A stretch of 64,000 bases of DNA from Clostridia bacterium. Its GTDB lineage: Bacteria; Bacillota; Clostridia; Oscillospirales; Butyricicoccaceae. The translations under genes were made by a program, and so were the position numbers. The notes beneath the pieces were generated by a model that was given only the letters and a program-made list of their open reading frames with translations, did not search any database and was not told the DNA's origin. Numbering within the stretch: position 1 is the first letter of the stretch; each line of letters starts with the position of its first letter. The stretch covers positions 1 to 64,000 of the forward strand of contig JAQXOO010000023.1 of assembly GCA_029099685.1 (NCBI GenBank), read 5' to 3'. Positions 1 through 7,628 of this stretch are shown piece by piece.

Positions 1-103
1 AGGAACGCAGAAAATCATACCATAGGTGCCATTCTTCTCTGGTCATTTCTTTTCGCAGCTGTTTTGCCAAAGGAACCAACTGCTTATTGTGCTTTGGCTG
101 CAT
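1..103 (-). CDS. DUF559 endonuclease-like protein, 5' end only (truncated by window edge)
   Basis: This gene is too short for the ORF track because the window cuts it. Read on the minus strand from the ATG at 103, the 34 visible codons begin MQPKHNKQLVPLAKQLRKEM and continue with TREEWHLWYDFLRS. That pattern (KxLVPLAKxLRKxMTxEExxLWYDFL) matches the N-terminus I remember for DUF559 proteins, small putative nucleases of the Vsr/restriction-endonuclease-like fold. The catalytic part lies outside the window. A GGAGGG Shine-Dalgarno six bases before the ATG is supplied by the last bases of the adjacent repeat element, so repeat and gene look like one unit. Family assignment is by recall from the N-terminus alone. 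Confidence 0.72.
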   Translation of the reverse strand, partial: MQPKHNKQLVPLAKQLRKEMTREEWHLWYDFLRS

Positions 104-207
104 GACAATCCCTCCGTCACGGCTTACGCCGTGCCACCTCCTTTTACACAAGGGAGGCTTTGGTGCGGTGCGAAATCGCAGATCGCACAATACACCGAAA
201 GGTGTAT
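104..207. repeat. Compact multi-hairpin repeat-like element next to the DUF559 gene
   Basis: About 100 bases contain four consecutive inverted repeats. CACGGC/GCCGTG is at 118-133. A CCTCC/GGAGG hairpin is at 137-157. GTGCG/CGCAC is at 163-188, enclosing TGCGA/TCGCA. A perfect seven-pair stem, ATACACC/GGTGTAT with a GAAA loop, is at 190-207. The layout and the sequence resemble short interspersed repeats I recall from many gut Clostridia genomes. No second copy is visible in this window, so repeat status is inference. Read on the minus strand, it follows the lipoprotein gene and ends in the Shine-Dalgarno of the DUF559 gene. Confidence 0.6.
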
Positions 208-243
208 AGAAGTGCGCCCTTTATCAGTTCGACAAATTGGAAT

Positions 244-555
244 TTACTCAACTGTAACACTTGTTGCTACAAGCAAGTTTGTTTGTTCTTCGATTGCACT
301 TTCCACAATTACTTTATCTCCAATTTTGGCATTGGTTTCGCAATCCTTTGTAAGCCAAAGGCAAATATCTTCTTCATCAGTAGAAATTGTGATGTATGCA
401 CGACTTTGTCTATTTCCTTCGTTTACAACACTCATTGCTCTATCGGTAACTGTTCCAGAATAAGTTTTTTCTGACCCTTCCACCAACTTGCTACCACAAC
501 CAGCCAAAGCAAGTATGCAAACCAAAAGCAAGAATAATGTAACCAATCTTTTCAT
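244..555 (-). CDS. Small secreted lipoprotein, possible OB-like fold, function unknown
   Basis: A 103-residue protein with a lipoprotein signal peptide: basic start MKRLVT, hydrophobic core, and lipobox LALAGC with Cys20. It should therefore be lipid-anchored on the outer face of the membrane. The ORF track opens at 576, but AAGGAG sits 9 bases before the ATG at 555, which makes 555 the better start. The mature part has alternating hydrophobic beta-strand-like stretches (YSGTVTDRAM, ITISTDEEDICLWL, IGDKVIVESAIEE), which look like a small OB-type barrel. That is a guess from pattern only. It is preceded by a good promoter and followed by the multi-hairpin repeat. No function can be named. Confidence 0.75.
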   Translation of the reverse strand: MKRLVTLFLLLVCILALAGCGSKLVEGSEKTYSGTVTDRAMSVVNEGNRQSRAYITISTDEEDICLWLTKDCETNAKIGDKVIVESAIEEQTNLLVATSVTVE

Positions 556-599
556 ACAATCACACTCCTTTGTCAAATTCCGATTTATCGATTTGTTTA

Positions 600-628
600 A
601 TCATATCATATGGCTTCAATATATGCAA
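600..628 (-). promoter_or_regulatory. Sigma-A type promoter for the small lipoprotein gene
   Basis: On the minus strand TTGCAT (628-623) and TATGAT (605-600) are separated by 17 bases. Initiation would be about 40 bases before the ATG at 555. The match is good by eye; no start-site data. Confidence 0.55.
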
Positions 629-631
629 GAA

Positions 632-661
632 CAGTCCCGGCAGACATTACTGCCGGGACTG
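632..661. repeat. Perfect 12-bp inverted repeat between divergent genes
   Basis: CAGTCCCGGCAG and CTGCCGGGACTG are separated by ACATTA. Neither strand has a T-tract after the stem, and no gene reads into it from either side, so it is not an ordinary terminator. It lies directly upstream of the -35 box of the lipoprotein promoter and about 90 bases before gerA. An operator, an attenuator remnant or a dispersed repeat are all possible. Confidence 0.6.
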
Positions 662-749
662 AAGCTGTCTTATGAGCACCCGCCTTTCCGGAGGGGCTTT
701 GATTATTGCCCGGCTTTTGGGACACAATAGCCTAAAGCGGGGTGATTTC

Positions 750-2219
750 TTGAAACAGAAGATTACACGGTCATTGGAGGAAAACATTTCCGAAATCAAA
801 CGAATCTTCGGTCCGGATCAGACTTTGATCTGCCACCGGTTTCAGCCGGTGGCCATAAAGGGACTGCGCTGCTGCCTGTTCAGCATTGACGGTCTGGTGT
901 CCTCGGCGCAGATCACCGAGAGCATCCTTCGGCCCATCTCCACGCTTGCTGTCCCGCCCGCGGAGGGCGTGGCGCCCATTGACTTTCTGCAGCAGCAGGT
1001 GCTGCAGGCCTGCGAAGCAAAAAAGGAATCCCGGCTGCAGGAACTGCTGCGCTCCCTGCTGTATGGGGACACGGTGCTGTTTCTGGAGGACAGTGATCAG
1101 GCCCTGATTTTGGGTACAAAGGGCTTTGAAAAAAGAAGCGTCAGCGAGCCTGCCAGTGAGACCTATCTGAAAGGCCCGAGGGAGGGCTTCGTGGAGCCGC
1201 TGCTTCACAATCTGGCCATGCTGCGCAGAAAACTGCGGACGCCCGCCTTAAAGCTGGAATACTTTACACTTGGCGAAAACACAAAGACGGACTGCTGTCT
1301 TTGCTATTTAGATAACACGGTGGACCGCATGGCACTGGCGCAGCTGCGAAAACGGCTGGCCGGCATCGCCATTGACGGCGTTCTGGACACCAACTATCTG
1401 TCGGAACTGGTGCGGGACCGGCGGTATTCGCCCTTCCGCACCACGGGCTCCAGCGAGCGCCCCGATGTAGTGGCTGCCAAATTGCTGGAGGGCCGCATTG
1501 CCGTGTTTGTGGACGGCAGCCCCATGGCCCTGACTGTTCCGCACATCTTTTTGGAACAGTTCCAGTCCGGCGAGGACTATTATGTGGACGCGGCCTTTGC
1601 CGGCATCAACCGCTCTCTGCGGATCATCGGTTTTGTGGCTGCCACCACAGTATTGCCGGTATATTTGTCCCTGGTGACCTTTCACCAGGCGTTTATGCCC
1701 CTGCCGCTGATCCTGAGCATCGCAAAAGCGCGGCAGGGTGTTCCGTTCCCGATCTTTATGGAGGCTTTGCTGCTGCTGCTGGCCTTTGACATCCTGCGGG
1801 AAGCCGGTACCCGGACGCCCTCCGGCATTGGTCAGACGCTGTCCGTGGTGGGCGGCCTTGTTATTGGGCAGGCGGCGGTGGAAGCGCGTCTTGTTTCCGT
1901 GCCGGTGCTGATCATCGTGGCCCTCTCAGGCATCTGCAGTCTTATCACGCCCAAGCTGAAGGCGGCGGTCCTGTTTTGCAGGCTGCTGCTCATGCTGCTG
2001 GGCGTAGGCTTCGGTTTTTACGGCTTTTTACTGGGAGAGGTGGGGCTTGCCATTCTGCTGTGCGAGCACCGTTCCTTCGGCTTGCCGTATCTGTCCAGCC
2101 TGCCGCTGGAAGAAGTGGGCAGTTCCGAAGACAGCCTGGCGCGGGCGCCCTTCTGGAATATGCAGAAATTCGGCCGCTTTCTGGCCGGTGTGGAACGGAA
2201 CCGGAGGGCGGGCTCATGA
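750..2219 (+). CDS. gerA: Spore germination receptor subunit A (GerA/GerKA family)
   Basis: GerA-type subunit of a germinant receptor in the inner spore membrane. With the B and C subunits it senses nutrients and triggers germination. The soluble N-terminal half (about residues 1-270) is followed by several membrane segments and the family signature REAGTRTPSGIGQTLS...VIGQAAVEA. The track starts at 672. I prefer the TTG at 750, because GGGGTGA lies five bases before it and the protein then begins LKQKITRSLEENISEIKRIF as family members do. At 489 residues it has the usual length. Its stop overlaps the gerC ATG, so translation is coupled. The gene order is A-C-B. Confidence 0.93.
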   Translation: MKQKITRSLEENISEIKRIFGPDQTLICHRFQPVAIKGLRCCLFSIDGLVSSAQITESILRPISTLAVPPAEGVAPIDFLQQQVLQACEAKKESRLQELLRSLLYGDTVLFLEDSDQALILGTKGFEKRSVSEPASETYLKGPREGFVEPLLHNLAMLRRKLRTPALKLEYFTLGENTKTDCCLCYLDNTVDRMALAQLRKRLAGIAIDGVLDTNYLSELVRDRRYSPFRTTGSSERPDVVAAKLLEGRIAVFVDGSPMALTVPHIFLEQFQSGEDYYVDAAFAGINRSLRIIGFVAATTVLPVYLSLVTFHQAFMPLPLILSIAKARQGVPFPIFMEALLLLLAFDILREAGTRTPSGIGQTLSVVGGLVIGQAAVEARLVSVPVLIIVALSGICSLITPKLKAAVLFCRLLLMLLGVGFGFYGFLLGEVGLAILLCEHRSFGLPYLSSLPLEEVGSSEDSLARAPFWNMQKFGRFLAGVERNRRAGS

Positions 2220-3280
2220 ACAGGATAAAAATGGCGCTTTCGTTTGCTGTGCTGCTTTGTCTGCTGCTGTGCGGCTGCGGCAGGGATGCCTCGCAGCTGA
2301 CCGTTGTCACCGGCATCGGCGTGGACGGCCTGCCGGGCGCCTACCGGATCAGCACCGAGGTCATCCGGCTTTCTGAGAACGACGAGAAGAACCAAAGCGT
2401 ATCACTGGGCGCCGACGGACGGACCATCACGGACGGCATCAACAGCCTGGTGTCCATGACCGGGCGGTCGCTGTACTGCAATCACACCCAGGTGTTGGTG
2501 ATCGGGCGCGAGACCGCAGAGGCCGGGCTGGATACGCTGCTGGATGAATTGCTGCGCGGGACCCAGTATCCCATCTCCATGCGCATCGCCATCGCCAAGG
2601 AGACCGCCGCCGGGATCCTGGGCGCCAGTCCTGTGGTCAGCGACCTGCACAGCGTGGAGATGGAGGATATGATCCGCGAAGGAGCCGTCCAATGCCTGGT
2701 GCCGGATCTGGATGTGTGCAGCTTCTATCAGGAGGTCTATGCCCAGGGGATCGAAGGCGTCCTTCCGTTTATGGATCTGCGTGAGGACCACGGCGAGCAG
2801 ATCTGCACGCTGGCCGGTGCGGCGCTGTTTCGGGGGACAAAGCTGCTGACCGTGCTGGGCCAGGAGGACAGCCGGTGCCTTATGTGGATGCGCGGCAAAA
2901 GCGGAGGCACGCTGGTCACCGATCACGGTTTGCTGGAGGTGACCCATCTGGAACGGACACTGCGTACAGACAAAAACGGCGCCACACTGACCCTGAAATT
3001 AACGCTCACCGCCAGCAGCAACGAGGAAAATAAGGACGCTGTTATGCAGGAGGCCGAGCGTGCCATGGTGCGGCAATGCGAAAGCCTGCTGGCCAGGCTA
3101 AAGCAGCTCCAGTGTGACGCGGTAGGCTTCGGCAACCATTTATACCAGACAAGCAAGGGGGATTGGGCAGAGATGGGGGATCGCTGGCCGGAGCGGTTTG
3201 CTTCCTATCCCATCCGGATCCAGGTTCAGGTGGAACATGTGATCTGGGGGCGCATCTGGTCCACGAAAGGCCGGCAGTAG
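2216..3280 (+). CDS. gerC: Spore germination receptor lipoprotein subunit C (GerC/GerKC family)
   Basis: Lipid-anchored C subunit of the Ger receptor. The track ORF begins at 1976 inside gerA. The true start is the ATG at 2216, which overlaps the gerA stop (ATGA) and gives a normal signal peptide with lipobox LLCGC (Cys21). The mature N-terminus contains the family hallmark TVVTGIGVDGLPGAYRISTE (normally 'vxgigiDx..g.y.lt.q'). Near the C-terminus is the expected region with paired strands ending in VQVEHVIWGRIWSTKG. At 354 residues it is typical. GerC is exposed on the outer face of the inner spore membrane. It is encoded between the A and B subunits. Confidence 0.9.
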   Translation: MNRIKMALSFAVLLCLLLCGCGRDASQLTVVTGIGVDGLPGAYRISTEVIRLSENDEKNQSVSLGADGRTITDGINSLVSMTGRSLYCNHTQVLVIGRETAEAGLDTLLDELLRGTQYPISMRIAIAKETAAGILGASPVVSDLHSVEMEDMIREGAVQCLVPDLDVCSFYQEVYAQGIEGVLPFMDLREDHGEQICTLAGAALFRGTKLLTVLGQEDSRCLMWMRGKSGGTLVTDHGLLEVTHLERTLRTDKNGATLTLKLTLTASSNEENKDAVMQEAERAMVRQCESLLARLKQLQCDAVGFGNHLYQTSKGDWAEMGDRWPERFASYPIRIQVQVEHVIWGRIWSTKGRQ

Positions 3281-3296
3281 CAAAAGGAGGAAGGAT

Positions 3297-4337
3297 ATGG
3301 ACCACCGCACCATCACCGGAAGACAAGGCTTTTTTCTTCTGTTTTTATTTTTTCTGGGGAATTTGGTGACGGCCACCGGCGCCAAGGGAATGCAGGGCGG
3401 CTGGCTGCTGTTTTTGCTGCTGGCCGGGCTGTCTCTGCCGGTCCTGGGGCTGTATTTCAAGGCCGTGGGACGCCGGAGCACCGGCCGGGTGTTTACAGAA
3501 GCCCTCGGCCGGTATGCGGGAGGCATACTGACGCTGCTTTACTGCGCGCTGGCGGTCCTGATGACCGGCGACGCCATCCGCCTGTTTGCGGATTTCATCG
3601 TCATCAACGACCTGAACGACGCGGGCGCCATGGGAAACGCGGCGCTGCTCACCGTGACAGTCACGCTGCTTCTCTACAGCAACCTGCGCAGTCTGGGAAA
3701 GGCCGCCTGGGCCATTCAGCCGCTGACGGTGGCGCTTTTGCTTTTGAGCGTATGCCTGACGGTGGGGAAGATGGAGCCGTCCCGGCTTTTGCCCCTCTTT
3801 GCGGAAGACTGCGAAACGCTGGTCAAAGGCGGCCTCAGCAGTCTGGGCGCGGTCCTGTCGCCTGCGCTGTTTCCCATCCTGGTCCTGAACGGCGCGGCGC
3901 CCGGGAACTGGCGCAAGCAGGCCTATGCCGCCGGTGTATCCGCCTGCCTGCTGATGGCGGTCCTCGTCCTGCGGGATGTGATGGTGCTGGGATATCCCGC
4001 AGTCTCCATATTCCGGTTTCCGGGCTTTACCGCCGCCGGGGTTTTACGCCACAGCGAGATCCTGATCTCCGCGGTTTTTGTTCTGAGCCAGCCGTTCCGC
4101 GCCGCGCTGTGCCTGCGTTATGTCCAGGAATGCCTTACCTTTTGGAAGCCGCGCTGGAAAAGCTGGTATCCGCCGCTGCTCATAGCCTTGGCAGCCCTCA
4201 ACGGGACCTTCAGCTGGAGCAGTCAGCCGGAGCAGTGGCATACGGGCGCGGAGATCGCTGTAATTCTTTTGCTGCTGGCGGGCCCCCTGGCGGTGATCGC
4301 CGCGGAAACGGCGCGGTCAAACCGGGCAAAAGCATAA
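3297..4337 (+). CDS. gerB: Spore germination receptor permease subunit B (GerB family)
   Basis: Integral membrane protein of 346 residues with about ten hydrophobic segments, belonging to the APC-type amino-acid permease fold used by GerB subunits. The start TITGRQGFFLLFLFFLGN is the characteristic first helix, and TGDAIRLFADFIV resembles the conserved second region. AAGGAGG precedes the ATG at 3297, 16 bases after gerC. It is the last gene of the receptor operon. GerB is known to form the germinant-binding, channel-like part of the receptor; the ligand cannot be predicted here. No hairpin terminator separates it from dapA, so read-through is possible. Confidence 0.88.
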   Translation: MDHRTITGRQGFFLLFLFFLGNLVTATGAKGMQGGWLLFLLLAGLSLPVLGLYFKAVGRRSTGRVFTEALGRYAGGILTLLYCALAVLMTGDAIRLFADFIVINDLNDAGAMGNAALLTVTVTLLLYSNLRSLGKAAWAIQPLTVALLLLSVCLTVGKMEPSRLLPLFAEDCETLVKGGLSSLGAVLSPALFPILVLNGAAPGNWRKQAYAAGVSACLLMAVLVLRDVMVLGYPAVSIFRFPGFTAAGVLRHSEILISAVFVLSQPFRAALCLRYVQECLTFWKPRWKSWYPPLLIALAALNGTFSWSSQPEQWHTGAEIAVILLLLAGPLAVIAAETARSNRAKA

Positions 4338-4380
4338 TCTTCCCCTCCGGCACATAGGCTGTGCCAGGAGAGGTGATGTG

Positions 4381-5268
4381 ATGAAGAGACCCATTTTTAC
4401 AGGAAGTGCAACCGCCCTGGTGACGCCTTTTGACCGGGCCGGCGTCCTTGATCTGGACACACTGGGCGCGCTGATCGACTGGCAGCTGGCCTCCGGGACC
4501 GACGGATTGGTGATGTGCGCCACCACAGGGGAATGCGCCACCCTCAGCGACCATGAATGGGAGACAGCGGTGGCCTTTGCCCTTCAGCGGGTGGATGGCC
4601 GTATCCCGGTGATTGCCGGCACAGGACGAAATGACACCCGGCACACGCTGGAACTGTGCCGGCGGGCAAAGCAGCTGGGCGCACAGGGCGTTTTGACGGT
4701 GACGCCCTATTACAACAAAACCACGCAGATCGGCCTGGTGCGCCATTATACCACAGTGGCAGACGGTTCGGATATCCCCATGCTGCTGTACAATGTGCCG
4801 TCCCGCACCGGCCTGAGCTTTACCGCCGAAAGCTACGCGGCCCTGGCGGGCCACCCGAATATCTACGGTGTGAAGGAAGCCTCCGGCGATTTCGGCCTGA
4901 TCCTGAAGACCAGGGCGCTGTGTCCGCCGGACTTCGCCCTGTACAGCGGGAATGACGACCAGATCGTGCCCATTCTGGCCCTCGGCGGCCTGGGCGTCAT
5001 TTCCACCATGGCAAATGTGATCCCGGCGGAAAGCCACAAGATCTGCGCCCTGTGGGCGGCAGGGGAGGAGGAGGCCGCAGCATCGCTCCAGGTGCGCTGC
5101 CAGCCGCTGATCGAAGCACTGTTCCGGGAGGTCAACCCCATCCCGGTAAAAGCGGCGCTGGCGCTGATGGGACGGGACAGCGGCGTTCTGCGCCAGCCGC
5201 TGACGGAGATCGGCCCGGTGGCCGCCAACGAACTGCAAAAAGCCATGACGGCTTTCGGCCTCATCTGA
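4381..5268 (+). CDS. dapA: 4-hydroxy-tetrahydrodipicolinate synthase
   Basis: Condenses pyruvate with aspartate semialdehyde, the first committed step to diaminopimelate, lysine and spore dipicolinate. TIM-barrel aldolase of 295 residues. Seen: TTGE (hydroxyl relay threonine), YNVPSRTG with the catalytic tyrosine, and GVKEASGD with the Schiff-base lysine. The track begins at a GTG at 4378. The next codon, ATG at 4381, is better spaced from AGGAGAGG and gives the usual N-terminus KRPIFTGSATALVTPF. Its place just after the germination operon fits a spore role for dipicolinate, but dapA is also a housekeeping gene. lysA, the last lysine enzyme, is in the same window at 57.5 kb. Confidence 0.95.
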   Translation: MKRPIFTGSATALVTPFDRAGVLDLDTLGALIDWQLASGTDGLVMCATTGECATLSDHEWETAVAFALQRVDGRIPVIAGTGRNDTRHTLELCRRAKQLGAQGVLTVTPYYNKTTQIGLVRHYTTVADGSDIPMLLYNVPSRTGLSFTAESYAALAGHPNIYGVKEASGDFGLILKTRALCPPDFALYSGNDDQIVPILALGGLGVISTMANVIPAESHKICALWAAGEEEAAASLQVRCQPLIEALFREVNPIPVKAALALMGRDSGVLRQPLTEIGPVAANELQKAMTAFGLI

Positions 5269-5283
5269 TTTTTGCAAAATCAC

Positions 5284-5312
5284 TGGAAAAGCCGTGCGGA
5301 ATGTAGTATAAT
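5284..5312 (+). promoter_or_regulatory. Probable promoter for ridA
   Basis: TGGAAA and TATAAT with a 17-base spacer, about 55 bases before the ridA start. A short stem GCGTTT/AAACGC (5326-5345) lies in the leader just before the ribosome binding site. Confidence 0.5.
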
Positions 5313-5366
5313 GACTTCAAATAAAGCGTTTTCTCACGGAAACGCGGTGATTTGGAGGTCTTTCCT

Positions 5367-5744
5367 ATGCAGAAAAAAATCAATACCGATAAAGCGCCCG
5401 GCGCTCTGGGCCCCTATTCCCAGGCTGTGGAGATCGATCAGCTGGTGTACACATCCGGACAGCTGGGCATCGACCCCGCCACCGGCGAACTGGCCGACGG
5501 TGTGGAAGCCCAGGCCAAGCAGGCTCTGGAAAATGTCAAGGCCATCCTGGCCGAGGCCGGCCTGGAAATGTCCAGCATCATCAAGACGCTGGTCTTTATC
5601 AAGGATATGAACGATTTCGGCAAGGTCAACGCCATCTATGCCCAGTACATCAACGGCGACGTGCTGCCCGCCCGCTCCTGCGTGGAGGTGGCCGCGCTGC
5701 CCAAGGGCGGTCTCGTGGAGATCGAGGTCATCGCTAAAAAATAA
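5367..5744 (+). CDS. ridA: RidA family reactive enamine/imine deaminase
   Basis: A 125-residue member of the RidA/YjgF/TdcF family, which hydrolyses reactive enamine and imine intermediates made by PLP enzymes. The whole family pattern is present: KAPGALGPYSQAV at the start, YTSGQLGIDPATGEL, and the C-terminal block PARSCVEVAALPKGGLVEIE with the conserved substrate-binding arginine. The TTG at 5352 used by the track is really part of the TTGGAGG ribosome binding site. The ATG at 5367 follows at proper distance. It has its own promoter and is followed by a strong terminator, so it is probably monocistronic. Confidence 0.95.
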   Translation: MQKKINTDKAPGALGPYSQAVEIDQLVYTSGQLGIDPATGELADGVEAQAKQALENVKAILAEAGLEMSSIIKTLVFIKDMNDFGKVNAIYAQYINGDVLPARSCVEVAALPKGGLVEIEVIAKK

Positions 5745-5760
5745 GGCTCCCAGCACAAAA

Positions 5761-5788
5761 AAGCGCCGTCACAGGACGGCGCTTTTTA
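5761..5788 (+). terminator. Rho-independent terminator of ridA
   Basis: AAGCGCCGTC / GACGGCGCTT stem with ACAG loop, followed by TTTAATCTTTTCTT. Confidence 0.9.
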
Positions 5789-5805
5789 ATCTTTTCTTAA
5801 CTGTA

Positions 5806-5835
5806 TTGACGATTTCAGCGCCGCTGCGCTACAAT
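5806..5835 (+). promoter_or_regulatory. Sigma-A promoter of the two-component genes
   Basis: TTGACG and TACAAT with an 18-base spacer, 25 bases before the response-regulator ATG. It drives the regulator and kinase separately from the ABC transporter, which has its own operator region. Confidence 0.75.
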
Positions 5836-5859
5836 AAACCGGAAAAGGGAGGAGAGGCT

Positions 5860-6531
5860 ATGTACCGCATTTTTCTGGTGGAGGATGACCCTGTGATCGC
5901 GGATGCCGTGGTGCGCCACCTGAGCCAGTGGGGCTGGGAGGCGAAGGCCGCGGCGGATTTTTCCGATGTATTTGCCGAATACGCCGCTTTCGCGCCCCAT
6001 CTGGTGCTGATGGATGTGAAGCTGCCTTTTTTCAACGGCTATCACTGGTGCAGCGAGATCCGCAAGGTGTCTCAGGTGCCCATCATTTTTCTGTCATCGG
6101 CGGCGGACAACATGAATATCGTCATGGCCATGAATATGGGCGGCGACGATTTCATCGCGAAGCCTTTCGACCTGAATGTGCTCACGGCAAAGCTGCAGGC
6201 CCTGCTGCGGCGCACCTATGACTTTCACGGGCAGAATGAGCTGCTGGTCCACCGGGGCGCGGCGCTTGACCTTTCTTCCGCCACGCTGAGCTATCAGGGG
6301 GAGATGCTGGAGCTTACCCGGAACGAATACAAGATCCTGCGGCTGCTGATGGAGAACAAGGGCCGCACGGTCTCCCGGGAGACCATCATGCTGCGCCTTT
6401 GGGAAAGCGACAGCTACATCGATGAAAACACCCTGACGGTCAACATCAACCGTCTGCGCCGCAAGCTGGAGGCTGCCGGGCTGCGGGATTTCATCCGCAC
6501 CAAAAAGGGTATGGGTTATCTGGTGGAATGA
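5860..6531 (+). CDS. OmpR-family response regulator of a BceR type
   Basis: Transcription factor of 223 residues. The receiver domain (1-120) has the acidic pair EDD near the N-terminus, phospho-acceptor Asp in LVLMDVKLP, and lysine in FIAKPFD. The C-terminal winged helix (about 130-223) contains LTRNEYKILRLLMENKGRTV and TLTVNINRLRRKLEAAG. The long upstream extension of the track ORF is not real: GGAGAGG and a promoter place the start at the ATG 5860. The neighbouring intramembrane kinase and BceAB-like transporter make it a peptide-antibiotic response regulator by context. Its likely target is the inverted repeat at 7522. The inducing compound is unknown. Confidence 0.9.
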   Translation: MYRIFLVEDDPVIADAVVRHLSQWGWEAKAAADFSDVFAEYAAFAPHLVLMDVKLPFFNGYHWCSEIRKVSQVPIIFLSSAADNMNIVMAMNMGGDDFIAKPFDLNVLTAKLQALLRRTYDFHGQNELLVHRGAALDLSSATLSYQGEMLELTRNEYKILRLLMENKGRTVSRETIMLRLWESDSYIDENTLTVNINRLRRKLEAAGLRDFIRTKKGMGYLVE

Positions 6532-6532
6532 T

Positions 6533-7519
6533 ATGAAAATTTTGTGCTCTTACATTCGGCAGAACCTGTGGACTGCCGGGCTGTTTCTCTTATTTGGCAG
6601 CATTTTCTCCGTGATGCTGCTGCTCAAGGACCTGCCGGTGTCGGATGTGCTGTACGCGCTGCTGCTCTGCGCCGTATTTGGCCTGATCGCAGCCGCCGTG
6701 GACCTCTGGCGCTACAGGAAAAACATCCTGCAGCTCCGCGAAGCCGCCTGCCGTCTGCCCGAAACGCTGGAAGGCCTGCCGGAGACCTATGAGCTGCGCC
6801 AGCAGACCTATCAGGAAATTCTGCAGACCCTTTTGGACGCCCTGAGAAAAGCCCGAACCGAAGCGGACAGCAGGCAGTCGGACATGCTGGACTATTACGC
6901 CCTGTGGGCCCATCAGATCAAAACACCCATCGCCGCCATGCATCTTCTGCTCCAGGACGAACAGCCGGACCGGGGCAGGCTTTCCGATGAGCTGTTCCAC
7001 ATCGAACGGTATGTGGAAATGGTGCTGCAGTATTTGCGGATGCAAAGCGACAGTTCCGACCTGGTGCTGGCCTGGTGCGACCTGGACGCGGTCATCCGCC
7101 AGTCGGTGCGGAAATACGCGCCGCTGTTTATCCGCAGCAAGGTGACGCTGGATTACCAGCCGGTGCGCTGCCGGGTGCTCACCGACGAAAAATGGCTGTG
7201 CTTCGTACTGGAGCAGCTGCTTTCCAACGCCTTGAAATACGCGCCCCAGGGCACGGTGCGCATCTCGCTGGAGGCACCGGCTGTACTTTGCATCCGGGAT
7301 AACGGCATCGGCATATCCGGCGAGGATCTTCCCCGGGTGTTTGAAAAGGGCTTTACCGGCTACAATGGCCGGAGCGACAAGAAATCCACCGGCATCGGAC
7401 TGTACCTGTGCAAGCGGGTGATGGACCGTTTGGGCCACGGCATCTCCATCCGGTCCCGGCCAGGGCAGGGGGCGGAGGTACGGCTGGAGCTGGACAGTGT
7501 CCGGAGCATTCTGGAGTAG
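6533..7519 (+). CDS. BceS-type intramembrane-sensing histidine kinase
   Basis: Sensor kinase of 328 residues. Two membrane helices near the N-terminus (about 12-30 and 38-56) are joined by almost no extracellular loop, as in intramembrane-sensing kinases that depend on their transporter for detection. The H-box is YALWAHQIKTPIAAM. The ATPase domain has LEQLLSNALKYAP (N box), DNGIGI and STGIGLYLCK (G boxes). It starts one base after the regulator stop, so the two are translationally linked. In the BceS/BraS family the BceAB transporter both detects and removes peptide antibiotics such as bacitracin or lantibiotics. The specific trigger here is not predictable. Confidence 0.92.
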   Translation: MKILCSYIRQNLWTAGLFLLFGSIFSVMLLLKDLPVSDVLYALLLCAVFGLIAAAVDLWRYRKNILQLREAACRLPETLEGLPETYELRQQTYQEILQTLLDALRKARTEADSRQSDMLDYYALWAHQIKTPIAAMHLLLQDEQPDRGRLSDELFHIERYVEMVLQYLRMQSDSSDLVLAWCDLDAVIRQSVRKYAPLFIRSKVTLDYQPVRCRVLTDEKWLCFVLEQLLSNALKYAPQGTVRISLEAPAVLCIRDNGIGISGEDLPRVFEKGFTGYNGRSDKKSTGIGLYLCKRVMDRLGHGISIRSRPGQGAEVRLELDSVRSILE

Positions 7520-7521
7520 CC

Positions 7522-7595
7522 TTACACAAATGTAAGTTTCACGGGAAAAATGTAAGCCAGGTCGATGGCAGGCGCTTCCTCCGCTCTGCTATACT
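7522..7595 (+). promoter_or_regulatory. BceR-like operator and activator-dependent promoter of the ABC transporter
   Basis: TTACA-CAAA-TGTAA at 7522-7535 fits exactly the BceR-family consensus TNACA-N4-TGTAA that I know from Bacillus. A second ATGTAAG half-site lies exactly 20 bases downstream (7551-7556 against 7531-7536). A -10 box TATACT is at 7590-7595, while the -35 position (GGCAGG) is poor, as expected for an activated promoter. It is located between the kinase gene and the transporter genes. Confidence 0.8.
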
Positions 7596-7628
7596 GTATG
7601 CGATGAAATAACAGGGAGGAAACGCATT

